Shown here: positions 1-7,177 of the stretch, piece after piece | Layout of the letters: every line of letters begins with the position of its first letter | Position numbering within the stretch: the stretch's first letter is position 1 | DNA from: Candidatus Competibacteraceae bacterium | GTDB lineage: Bacteria > Pseudomonadota > Gammaproteobacteria > Competibacterales > Competibacteraceae | DNA: 15,570 nt | Assembly (NCBI GenBank): GCA_003527885.1 | Contig: DPWB01000345.1 | Location: 1 to 15,570 of the forward strand | Reading direction: 5' to 3' | Translations under genes and position numbers: made by a program | The notes under the pieces: model-generated | Databases searched by the model: none | What the model was told of the DNA's origin: nothing | The model's input: the letters and a program-made list of their open reading frames with translations, nothing else

Positions 1-88
1 GTCTCGTTGGCTTGTTTTTTTTCAAGCAGAAGACGGCATACGAGATCTAGTACGGTCTCGTGGGCTCGGAGATGTGTATAAGAGACAG
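1..88. other. Untrimmed Illumina Nextera P7 adapter (artefact)
   Basis: After about 22 bases of junk with a T-run, positions 23-46 match the Illumina P7 flow-cell sequence (begins CAAGCAGAAGACGGC), 47-54 are an 8-base index (CTAGTACG), 55-69 are the Nextera read-2 primer part, and 70-88 are the 19-bp transposase mosaic end AGATGTGTATAAGAGACAG. This is library adapter left in the assembly, so genomic sequence starts at 89. Any reading frame running through it picks up the artefactual peptide SLIHISEPTRPY. Confidence 0.98.
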
Positions 89-379
89 GTCCAGCGGCAC
101 GCCGTCCCCGTTGAGGTACAGCACGCCCAAGCTGGTCTGGGCCAACGGATAGCCCCGCTCGGCGGATTCGCGCAGCCAGTGGAGCATCAGTTTGGATTGC
201 TCCAGCGCCCGGCAGCGATCGGCCAGCGCGAACTGGGCGGCGGCGTCGCCCGCCTTGGCCCGCCGCACGGTCTCGGCCGGCAGCGGCGGGATGACGGGCG
301 CGAGCTCCCGGTCTCGATCCGTGCAACCCGCGAAAACGAGGCCGGCCAGAACGGGTGCGATGAAATGAGGGGGGGCCAT
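89..379 (-). CDS. Sel1-repeat lipoprotein, N-terminal part (3' end cut by contig end)
   Basis: The reading frame from ATG at 379 gives 97 residues before it meets adapter at 88. Residues 1-19 look like a lipoprotein signal peptide: a short hydrophobic core (FIAPVLAGLVFAG) followed by Cys19, a plausible lipobox. The mature part has Sel1/TPR-like helical repeat signatures: AGDAAAQFALADRC at about 43-56 and then AERGYPLAQTSLGVLYLNGDGV at about 73-94, the classic Sel1 A-x-x-G-x-x-x-A-Q-x-x-L-G-x-x-Y spacing. Sel1-repeat proteins are usually periplasmic or outer-membrane scaffolds; no specific function can be given. The frame stays open upstream to 577, but the lipobox argues for the start at 379. 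No strong Shine-Dalgarno is visible. It is divergent from the cas operon and probably a flanking chromosomal gene unrelated to it. Confidence 0.72.
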
Positions 380-632
380 CGTCGTCGGCGGAAAATCACC
401 TTTGAAGGAGCCCAAGGATGGACGACGCTCCGGAGGGCGGTCAACCGGACTCAAATCGAGCCTGCCCGGCAAGTTTGCCGCCCCGGCAATTGTGAGTCGG
501 TTCTGCCATTTTGATCGGTGGCCACCCCTCGTCGGACGAAACGCCCTCAAAATCGCGTCAGAACGCTTTTTCAACACTTCCCGCCGGCGCTTACACTTTC
601 ACGAACCGCCATTATGCTTTCGAGGCCTTCCG
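380..632. promoter_or_regulatory. Divergent intergenic region, presumed cas operon promoter
   Basis: No convincing gene lies between the lipoprotein start and cas6. The region must hold the promoters for both directions unless cas6 is read from further away. A possible -10 (TACACT, 592-597) lies about 36 bp before the cas6 start, with only a poor -35 (TTTCAA, about 569-574), so I regard this as a guess. A small dyad, CGGCAA-GT-TTGCCG, is at 467-480. Confidence 0.3.
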
Positions 633-1595
633 GTGATCGCACCCGCCCTTTCCACTCACTCCATCCCGCCTCCGGTTTTGCCGCTGGCCGTTTACCGGCT
701 GGATTTCACCGCGCTCGCTCCGGTCCGTCTGCCGGCCTACGCCGGTTCGGCTTGGCGCGGGGTGTTCGGCCGCGCCTTGAAACGGCTGGCCTGCACCACC
801 CGCGAGCCGACCTGCCCGCCGTGTTTGCTTTACCGCACCTGTCTCTATCCCTACCTGTTCGAAACGCCGCCCGATCCCGCCGCCGGCAAGCTGCGCAAAT
901 ACCCGACCGCCCCGCCCCCCTACGTCGTGCGCCCGGGCGCGGGCGGCCCCCACCCGGCCAACGCCGCCGTCGGTCTGGAGGTGGTGCTGTTCGGCCAGGG
1001 CAACCGCCACCTACCCTACGTGCTGCACGCCTTCGACCGGGCGGTCCAGCGCGGCATCGGTCCAAGCGCCGGCCGGTTGGAACTGAGCCAAGTCGCCCAA
1101 CAAACCTCTGATGGGGGCTGGCGACCGATCTACCGCCCCGGCGAGCCCTTGCAACCTGCGCCGCCCTTTGCTCCAAATCCCCCGACCTGCCCACGGCGGC
1201 TGACGGTGGTGTTGGACACGCCCCTGCGGCTGCGGCAAGCGGAAAAATTAGTCGGACCCGAAGCCTTCCAGTTCAGCGCGTTGTTTTCCAACTTGTTGCG
1301 CCGGATTTCGCTGCTGACCGCTTTCCACACCAACGCGCCGCTGGCGGCCGACTTCGCCGGGCTGACCCGTGCCGCCGGAGCCGTTCGCATCGAAACCGCG
1401 CACTTGCGCTGGCACGACTGGACCCGCTATTCCTCCCGTCAAGACGCCTTGCTGCAAATGGGCGGGCTGGTGGGCGAATTTGAACTGAGCGGCACCGACC
1501 TAGAACCGTTCTGGCCCTATCTCTGGCTCGGTCAATGGACCCACGCCGGCAAGGGCGCGGTCATGGGCTTGGGGCGCTACCGGCTTCTCATCTGA
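633..1595 (+). CDS. cas6: Cas6-family pre-crRNA processing endoribonuclease (RAMP)
   Basis: About 320 residues from a GTG start. The family call rests on the N-terminal RAMP strand (LAVYRLDFTALAPVRLPAYAG), then a conserved four-cysteine cluster C-x6-C-x2-C-x5-C at residues 54-70 (CTTREPTCPPCLLYRTC), and a C-terminal glycine-rich loop GKGAVMGLG at about 306-314 just before the end. This combination is typical of the Cas6 group found beside type III systems (PF10040-like). Cas6 cleaves repeat RNA to give mature crRNAs; the catalytic residues of this group cannot be assigned by eye. The frame is open back to 402, but that extension is low-complexity and unlike the family; GTG at 633 (CGAGG 8 bases before) fits the N-terminus, and TTG at 678 is an alternative. 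It is the first gene of the locus and is separated from the effector genes by about 340 bp holding a palindrome and a pseudogene. Confidence 0.85.
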   Translation: MIAPALSTHSIPPPVLPLAVYRLDFTALAPVRLPAYAGSAWRGVFGRALKRLACTTREPTCPPCLLYRTCLYPYLFETPPDPAAGKLRKYPTAPPPYVVRPGAGGPHPANAAVGLEVVLFGQGNRHLPYVLHAFDRAVQRGIGPSAGRLELSQVAQQTSDGGWRPIYRPGEPLQPAPPFAPNPPTCPRRLTVVLDTPLRLRQAEKLVGPEAFQFSALFSNLLRRISLLTAFHTNAPLAADFAGLTRAAGAVRIETAHLRWHDWTRYSSRQDALLQMGGLVGEFELSGTDLEPFWPYLWLGQWTHAGKGAVMGLGRYRLLI

Positions 1596-1622
1596 CCGGC
1601 AAGCTTGCCGGTCCCGCTTTTT
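1594..1622 (+). terminator. Perfect 20-bp palindrome plus T-run after cas6
   Basis: GACCGGCAAG/CTTGCCGGTC at 1594-1613 is a perfect palindrome that overlaps the cas6 stop codon and is followed by CCGC and then five Ts (1618-1622). As RNA it would form a GC-rich hairpin close to a short U-run, so it resembles a factor-independent terminator or attenuator. The arms meet with no free loop, and the U-run is short and offset by four bases, so termination may be partial. The core CGGCAAG-CTTGCCG resembles the dyad at 467-480, so it may instead be a dispersed palindromic repeat. Confidence 0.45.
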
Positions 1623-1682
1623 GAAAAGGGATAATTTACTCTCGCGGCAATTGAATTATGCTCAGAGCAGAAGGACGCCGCC

Positions 1683-1860
1683 ATGAACTCGGACCGTTAC
1701 CCTCGCCGCCTCCTGCTCCGCGTCACCGGCCTGCCACCGCAGATTGTGACCGAGAGCTGCTACGCCCTGATTCTTGGGCTAGCCCCATTTTTTTCACTGA
1801 AATTCACTTGCTCATTACTGCCGCTGAGGTGCGGAGAGGATCGCATTTAACCTATCCGAA
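1683..1860 (+). pseudogene. Decayed NE0113-family (TIGR02584) CRISPR ring-nuclease/CARF gene remnant
   Basis: A good Shine-Dalgarno (AGAAGGA, 1669-1675) precedes ATG 1683. That frame reads RRLLLRVTGLPPQIVTESCYALI, close to the N-terminus of the CRISPR-associated NE0113 family (LLAVTGLxPQVVTETLYAL). Homology then moves to the +2 frame at about 1785-1830 (PIFFTEIHLLITAAE, compare PFxPTEIHLITTAEG), and then to a third frame at about 1828-1860 (GAERIAFNLSEA, compare GAERARLxLL). So at least two small indels, one consistent with a single lost G near 1828, break the frame, and recognisable homology ends near 1860. Only about 60 residues of a family normally longer than 200 survive. Family members are CARF/ring-nuclease proteins that handle cyclic oligoadenylate in type III systems. 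The fragment lies directly before the Card1-like gene. Sequencing error could explain single indels but not the truncation. Confidence 0.72.
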
Positions 1861-1920
1861 GCGATAATCATTTGCTGTTTATCAATTCAAAAATTGTTTA
1901 GCGGCATCAATGAAAATTGG

Positions 1921-1927
1921 AAGAGGA
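1921..1927 (+). promoter_or_regulatory. Ribosome binding site deciding the CARF gene start
   Basis: AAGAGGA lies 8 bases before ATG 1936. It favours ATG 1936 over an in-frame TTG at 1894, which has no comparable site. Confidence 0.7.
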
Positions 1928-1935
1928 TTATTAAA

Positions 1936-3216
1936 ATGACAGTTTTAGTCGCTACAGTCGGTTCCAATCCTTTGCCCGTCGTCGTTCCCGTTCGCGCACT
2001 TGAGCCAAACCGTCTACGGTTGCTCTACACTGGCGATGTTTTGCAGGTTACAGACCGTATCAGTAATCACCTCAAGAAAACATTACCCAATTGCGAAGTT
2101 TCGCTATTGGAAATCAAGGATCACCAAAAAGCGAAATCTATCTGTGCAACATTAGGAGGAATTGACGAAGACTGGCCAAATACCAATTTAAATTATACCG
2201 GTGGAACCAAATTGATGGCGGTTCACGTCCATTCGTTTTGGAAAGAGAAAGGTGGACGATCAGAAAATGCCAGCTATCTGGGATCAGATGGCAGATTGTA
2301 CTTTGATGATGCTACAAGAAACCCAATGCAAGAAAGACAACTACCAAAACTGAGTCTCGCTGAACTCTGCCAACTCCACTTTGGCAAACAACCCAAGAAA
2401 CTAGGCGACCAACATTTAGGCGAAAAAAGGTTAAATTTGGCGACAATAATTCATCGTTGCGTTTGCAACGACGGATTTGATAAGTACCGAGGCTATTTAC
2501 CTCCCCTTTACTGCGAAAGAAAGCTTGCTAAGTTCAATGACTACGATTTCGATGACCCAATCGAATGTGATTGGCAAGCTGCCAAAGAATCCAATTTTAA
2601 AACGACCGGTGCATTTTTCAAAATGGATCTCAGCAGTCTGTTTCATAAACTGGGTGTTTCGGCAACAAACATCGAAAGTTTCAGCCGTTGGCTCGATGGA
2701 GATAGTTCCGATAGAAAAGTTAAGACAAAAACCAATCTGGATAATGCCAAATGGCTATATAGTCTCTGGTTGGAAGTATGGCTAGCTGATCAGCTCAGCC
2801 GTATGATCACGACTGACGGTGAAAAACTTTTCGATGAAGTTCATCACAATGTCGTTATTGGCGATGAGCCAGATAGCTTCGAGATGGATGTTGTCGCTGT
2901 GCGTGGCTACCGGTTATTTTTGTTTTCCTGTACGGTCGATGACAATAATTATTTAGTAAAATCAAAACTTTTTGAAGCAAATAACCGTACTACCCGCATC
3001 GGCGGCGAACATGCCTGCGCCGCAATAGTTTGTCTCCATAACAACCCTCAATCAGTATTAAAGACCGTCCAAGCGGAACATTGGCCAGGTTACGATACCC
3101 TGCGCTTGTTTGGTCAAGCTCATATCAAGGGCGGACAGGCGCCTTGCCAAGCTGACCAACAAGCTCACCTAGTCACTTTGCAAAAAGGCATAGAGGAATG
3201 GGTATTGCGGACATGA
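1936..3216 (+). CDS. card1: Card1/Can2-type CARF-domain nuclease (DUF1887 family), cOA-activated effector
   Basis: 426 residues. The N-terminal CARF domain begins MTVLVATVGSNPLP (ligand loop near residues 7-12) and carries LNYTGGTKLMAVH at 85-97, the second signature loop of the DUF1887/Card1 family. The C-terminal half holds a PD-(D/E)XK-type nuclease core: E316-x-D318 (FEMDVVAVRGYRLFLFSC) and then KSKLFEANNRTTRIGGEHACAAIVC from K342, matching the family pattern ELDVxLxxGxxLxxxSC ... KSKLFE ... LGG. Characterised Card1/Can2 proteins bind cyclic oligoadenylate and then nick or degrade DNA and/or RNA. The substrate here cannot be told from sequence. The 3' end overlaps cas10 by ATGA, so it is co-translated with the Cas10 that would make its activator. 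Base composition is clearly more AT-rich than the other cas genes, which suggests separate acquisition. The middle (about 130-290) shows no motif I recognise. Confidence 0.88.
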   Translation: MTVLVATVGSNPLPVVVPVRALEPNRLRLLYTGDVLQVTDRISNHLKKTLPNCEVSLLEIKDHQKAKSICATLGGIDEDWPNTNLNYTGGTKLMAVHVHSFWKEKGGRSENASYLGSDGRLYFDDATRNPMQERQLPKLSLAELCQLHFGKQPKKLGDQHLGEKRLNLATIIHRCVCNDGFDKYRGYLPPLYCERKLAKFNDYDFDDPIECDWQAAKESNFKTTGAFFKMDLSSLFHKLGVSATNIESFSRWLDGDSSDRKVKTKTNLDNAKWLYSLWLEVWLADQLSRMITTDGEKLFDEVHHNVVIGDEPDSFEMDVVAVRGYRLFLFSCTVDDNNYLVKSKLFEANNRTTRIGGEHACAAIVCLHNNPQSVLKTVQAEHWPGYDTLRLFGQAHIKGGQAPCQADQQAHLVTLQKGIEEWVLRT

Positions 3217-4799
3217 GCTACCTTTCTCTCTATGACCTCACCGGTATTCAGCCGTATATCTTTGGTTCCAACATCCTTCAAGAAAATCTGGGTGGCTCTT
3301 ACCTCGTCAAACAGGCGCTGGATGAATGGTTGCCAATCATTTCTAATAAGATGGGTGCTGAATTCCAATGGTCCGGCGGTGGCAACGCGATGGTGACGAC
3401 AGCCGATCTCGATCAGGCCAAACAAATCGCCACCGAACTCAGCCGCTGCTTGCACCAAACTGCGCCTGGCCTATACGTGGCCTGCACCCATGAATCTTGG
3501 GATGGCAGTGATGACGACTTCAAAGCGAGGCGGGAAGCGTTGTATCGACAGTTACACGCCAACAAAGCGGGCCGTTGGCCGCCAGCCGTGTTTGATGGCG
3601 CTGGCTTCACAGCCGCTTGCGCATCGACTGGAGAATCAGCAGCAAAATGGGATAAAAAGAATGAAAAATGGCTTGGACCCGCCGCCAAGGCTCGCCTGGA
3701 TTACGGTAAGAAAGCCGCTGAGTATCTGCAAAAAATATATCCCTTGCCTGATGATCTGGTCTGGACCAATCAATTCGATCAGCTAGGACGTTCGCACGGC
3801 GAGCAAAGTACGTTGGGGGTCATTCATTTCGATGGCAACAGCATGGGCCAGCGTTTTGAAAAAGCCCATTCGCTTCCAGAACTGTGTGAGTTGTCCAAGC
3901 AGGTCAATGAAGCCGGCAAGCGTACTCTGCGAGCAGCTTTGGATTGGGTAACAGCCAATCTCGATGGAATTAGAAATGTGGACCAAGGTGGATTCTCTCT
4001 GAGCATCGATGATCAGAGCCGCAAACCCTGTTTTCCAGTCCGCCCTATTGTCTATGGCGGTGACGACATCACCTTGGCCTGTGATGCTCGCATCGCTTTG
4101 GATTTGGCTGCCAAACTGCTCCAAGAGTGGCATCGAAATACCTGCAATTTGCTGGGCGAGCCGGCCCATGCCTGCGCCGGCATCGCCCTAGTTCGCGTGC
4201 ATTACCCGTTTTATCGCGCCTACCAGTTGGCCGAGGATTTATGCAAGAAAACCAAACAGTATTTGCGCAAGGAACACGGTGAGTCGGCCGAAATTTCGGC
4301 GCTGGACTGGGAATTCATCGCGGGCGCCGGTTTAACCACGCACGATCAGCGACGGAAAGGTGACTTGTATCGCGCCGCCAGCGACAAGCAGGAGCAGTTG
4401 CACGCCCGGCCGTATTACGTGGTCGGCGATCCGCCGGCGACAACGCCATACCGGGATTGGAGCTGGTTCCGCAATAAGCTGGTTCATGCACTGCAACAAC
4501 AGGAAGAAACCCACACCCGTTTCAAAGAACTGGCCGGCGTTCTCCATCAGGGCGCCAGAGTTACCAAAATCCATCTCGATCGCTGGCGTGACCGCTTCGG
4601 CCTCTCGCGCGCCGAGGAGTGGGATCGCAAGGCGGATGGATTGTGGCTGCCGGAACCAAAAAACTTACCGATGTCAGATGGTTTCCCCAATAACGAAACT
4701 CCCTATCTGGACGCCATCGAACTGATGGACCGGATGTTGCCGCTACGCTGCTACTCCACAAGCAGTGAAGCGGAACCGGCGGTGGGAGAATCGCCATGA
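3213..4799 (+). CDS. cas10: Compact Cas10 with GGDD cyclase Palm, no visible HD domain
   Basis: 528 residues from ATG 3213, which overlaps the upstream stop (ATGA). An in-frame ATG at 3198 is also possible, but MSYLSLYDLTGIQPYIF is the typical N-terminus of this family ([ST]GIQ-x-YIF at 10-16). A degenerate first Palm is suggested by GGGNAMV at 55-61 in place of GGDD. The second Palm has the metal-site strand IHFDGNSMG (D207) and the cyclase motif YGGDDITL (G282-G283-D284-D285). The predicted role is to serve as large subunit of the effector complex and to make cyclic oligoadenylates from ATP on target RNA binding. No HD motif is seen in the N-terminal part, and the protein is much shorter than typical 700-900 residue Cas10 proteins. 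So target-activated ssDNA cleavage by Cas10 is unlikely here, as in other III-D relatives. It is followed by ATGA overlap with the fusion gene at 4796. Confidence 0.9.
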   Translation: MSYLSLYDLTGIQPYIFGSNILQENLGGSYLVKQALDEWLPIISNKMGAEFQWSGGGNAMVTTADLDQAKQIATELSRCLHQTAPGLYVACTHESWDGSDDDFKARREALYRQLHANKAGRWPPAVFDGAGFTAACASTGESAAKWDKKNEKWLGPAAKARLDYGKKAAEYLQKIYPLPDDLVWTNQFDQLGRSHGEQSTLGVIHFDGNSMGQRFEKAHSLPELCELSKQVNEAGKRTLRAALDWVTANLDGIRNVDQGGFSLSIDDQSRKPCFPVRPIVYGGDDITLACDARIALDLAAKLLQEWHRNTCNLLGEPAHACAGIALVRVHYPFYRAYQLAEDLCKKTKQYLRKEHGESAEISALDWEFIAGAGLTTHDQRRKGDLYRAASDKQEQLHARPYYVVGDPPATTPYRDWSWFRNKLVHALQQQEETHTRFKELAGVLHQGARVTKIHLDRWRDRFGLSRAEEWDRKADGLWLPEPKNLPMSDGFPNNETPYLDAIELMDRMLPLRCYSTSSEAEPAVGESP

Positions 4800-7177
4800 A
4801 ACTGTATCTGGAAATGGAATTGCTTTCCGACACCTGCTTTGCCGGCAGCGGCGGCGGTCGAGTCGGTACTGTCGATACCGAACTGGAAACCGATCCGCGA
4901 ACCCGATTGCCCATCGTGCGCGGGCGGACCTTGAAAGGCTTACTGTTGGAAGAACTGGCGCAGATTCTGCGAGCCTTGGAAAAGAACGGTAACGGTCCCT
5001 GGCATAAGGTAGCGACCCGTCTGTTCGGTACGCCCTTTCAGGCCGAGCGATGCAGTCTCACCTTCGGCGACGGTCATTTGCCGGACGATTTGCAAGCAGC
5101 GGTCCAGTGCAATCGGCATCTGCCGCACAAACGGCAATACTGGACTCAGGCCGAAATGCTGGCCGCCCTGACCACCGTCCGCCACCAGACCAAGATCGAC
5201 GCCGAGAGCGGCGCGCCGGAAGCGCATAGCCTGCGCAGCGCCCGATTGTTGCGGGCCGGTCTGCGGCTGCGCGCGCCGGTCGATGCCCGCCAACCGCTCG
5301 ACAGCGCCGAGCAGGCTTTGTTTGCCGCCTGCGCGGTAGCCGTGCGCCGGGCCGGCTTGCATCGCAATCACGGCTGGGGCGAGGTGCGAGTGCGGGTGCT
5401 CGACGAACAGGAACGAGATGTGACCGCATCCTGGCTGATCGCCCTGAGGCAACCGCCGACCGAGTCACCGGCTACCGAGCCGTCCGCTTTTCAACCGGAA
5501 CCGTCGAGCCCTGTAGCCACTGGCCAGCGCGTGATCGCTTATCGGTTGACGCTCACCGCTCCGGCCGTGCTCGCTATGGCGGGCGGCGAGACCAGCACCG
5601 TCGGGACCCGGCCTTACATCAGCGGTAGCGCCGTGCTCGGCGCCCTGGCCTGGCGCTGGCTGGGTCAGCAACGCCCCGCTTGCGCCGATCCGGCTGGCGA
5701 CTCGGTGTTTCAGCGTTATTTCCTCGACGGCTCGATACGGTGGTTGAATGCCTACGCGGCGAGCCAGGACGGCAAGCGATTGTTACCGTGCCCGCTGAGT
5801 ATGGTTAGACGTAAGGACGAATTGAACCGGGCGTTCGATCAAGCGAGTCCATTTTTCAAAGACTTGGTCACTGACGAACCCAATACTCAATGGAAACCCC
5901 TTGATCTACCGTTCGTGGGGTTGCAAGAGACTGAAGGTGCAGAACGAACGATATGCCGGTTAGGGGGGCGCCAACTCAAGCTGACCGCCCGCCTGCACCA
6001 CACTCGCGACGACCGGGAAGCCGGACGCTCCAGGAATGGCGTGATGTTCTCGTATGTCTCGCTGGCCGCAGGCGAACGGTTCATCGGCCATATCCTTTGC
6101 GAAACAGCGGAGGACGCCGCCGTTATCCGGGCCTTGCTGGAAGCCGGACCCTTACCGCTTGGCCGCTCGCGCACCGCCACCTACGGTGGTTGGGCGCAAG
6201 TGGAAATACTCGACGAAGCCGCTGCCGAAGATTGGCGGGAAGCTCCCGCACGGCAAGAATTCACGGATGAGGAACAGGAGCAAGGCCGGCTGGCCGTTAC
6301 TCTGTTGTCCGACTATCTGGGCGTCAACGATCACGGTCTGCCCGATCCCCTGGCGCTGGAACGGGATTTACGCGAGGCGCTGGGAATCGACCAAAAGCCG
6401 ATAGCCCGTTTTCTCGGCAATCGCTCCGTGACCGGCTATGTGTCCCACTGGCGGATGCCGCGCCCGTCGCATCCGGCAGTGACCGCCGGCAGTGTGCTGG
6501 TTTACGAAAATGCCCGACCGGAGCCGGCGCGGCTGGCCGAGTTGCTTTGGCAAGGTATCGGCGTGCGGCGGACCGAAGGCTTCGGTCGGGTCACGGTGCA
6601 GTGGCATGGCGCCCTTGAAATTCAGACCAGCGAGGAAGAGGAATTTCTGGCGGATTCGGAGCCCGAAGCACCCTCTTCTCCGCTCTCCCCGGAACTGGTT
6701 TTCCTGCAACGCAATCTGCTGCGCAACGCCCTGCGGCGGGCGCTCATCCACCGCGCTGTGGAAGATGCTAACGGAGTCATCCGGCCGCCAACATCGGCGG
6801 CCTTGATCGGCCGCTTGCGAGCGCGCATTCGCACGGCCGCCACTGCGGACGAGGTGAAAAATTTTCTGTTGCGAGCCAGCTATCGGCCCCAGGATAAGGG
6901 CTTGAAAAAGGCGGGGCAGGCGCTGACGCGCGCTCGCCGGGGCGGAAAAACCTTGCTCGACTGGCTGATCGCCTGGATGTTGGGCGAAGACCGTAATCCA
7001 CCGAAATGGATTGGCTGCCCGGAAGTAACCGATGTCTGCAAGCGGCTCAAGCTGGAGATCGACCTGTTGGGCGATGACGACCACTGGCGGTTGCTGCAAA
7101 CCTATTTGGATGCGTTTTGCGAACAGTTACGACGGCGCGCGCAAAAGCAATCCGCCGGCACGACAGTACGGGGGTGA
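4796..7177 (+). CDS. cas7-cas5-cas11: Fused Cas7-Cas5(Csx10-like)-Cas11 effector subunit, type III-D variant
   Basis: 793 residues, with three parts joined by acidic or Pro/Ser-rich linkers. Residues 1 to about 220 are a Csm3-like Cas7 RAMP: GSGGGRVGTVDTELETDP with candidate catalytic D27, LPIVRGRTLKGLL, and a late glycine loop HRNHGWGEVRV. A linker at about 222-244 is rich in P/S/E. Residues 245 to about 605 resemble Csx10 (Cas5 group): YISGSAVLGALAWRWLG, FLDGSIRWLNAY, LLPCPLSMV, GPLPLGRSRTATYGG at about 451-465 and QGIGVRRTEGFGRVTV. After an acidic linker (EEEEFLADSEPE), 633-793 is an all-helical region rich in Leu, Arg and Ala that sits where Cas11 does. This order is that of the III-Dv Cas7-Cas5-Cas11 fusion known from Synechocystis. 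It should bind the crRNA 5' handle and the first target segment. The start overlaps the cas10 stop (ATGA) with GGGAGA upstream. The Cas11 assignment is by position and helical look, not by motif. Confidence 0.82.
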   Translation: MKLYLEMELLSDTCFAGSGGGRVGTVDTELETDPRTRLPIVRGRTLKGLLLEELAQILRALEKNGNGPWHKVATRLFGTPFQAERCSLTFGDGHLPDDLQAAVQCNRHLPHKRQYWTQAEMLAALTTVRHQTKIDAESGAPEAHSLRSARLLRAGLRLRAPVDARQPLDSAEQALFAACAVAVRRAGLHRNHGWGEVRVRVLDEQERDVTASWLIALRQPPTESPATEPSAFQPEPSSPVATGQRVIAYRLTLTAPAVLAMAGGETSTVGTRPYISGSAVLGALAWRWLGQQRPACADPAGDSVFQRYFLDGSIRWLNAYAASQDGKRLLPCPLSMVRRKDELNRAFDQASPFFKDLVTDEPNTQWKPLDLPFVGLQETEGAERTICRLGGRQLKLTARLHHTRDDREAGRSRNGVMFSYVSLAAGERFIGHILCETAEDAAVIRALLEAGPLPLGRSRTATYGGWAQVEILDEAAAEDWREAPARQEFTDEEQEQGRLAVTLLSDYLGVNDHGLPDPLALERDLREALGIDQKPIARFLGNRSVTGYVSHWRMPRPSHPAVTAGSVLVYENARPEPARLAELLWQGIGVRRTEGFGRVTVQWHGALEIQTSEEEEFLADSEPEAPSSPLSPELVFLQRNLLRNALRRALIHRAVEDANGVIRPPTSAALIGRLRARIRTAATADEVKNFLLRASYRPQDKGLKKAGQALTRARRGGKTLLDWLIAWMLGEDRNPPKWIGCPEVTDVCKRLKLEIDLLGDDDHWRLLQTYLDAFCEQLRRRAQKQSAGTTVRG

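Noticed and set aside
380..577. Upstream extension of the Sel1 lipoprotein frame
   Set aside because: It would bury the signal peptide and lipobox inside the protein; the start at 379 puts them at the N-terminus.
402..632. N-terminal extension of cas6 from ATG 402
   Set aside because: The 77 extra residues are basic and low in structure, have no family counterpart, and cover the divergent promoter region and a dyad.
1658..1867. 69-codon open frame in the gap after cas6 as an intact small gene
   Set aside because: Its second half carries NE0113-family residues but its first half does not; those are in another frame from ATG 1683. It is a frame of the pseudogene, not a gene.
1881..1895. Small dyad CAATT-CAAA-AATTG as an operator for the CARF gene
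   Set aside because: Too short and AT-rich to distinguish from chance; no convincing promoter elements surround it.
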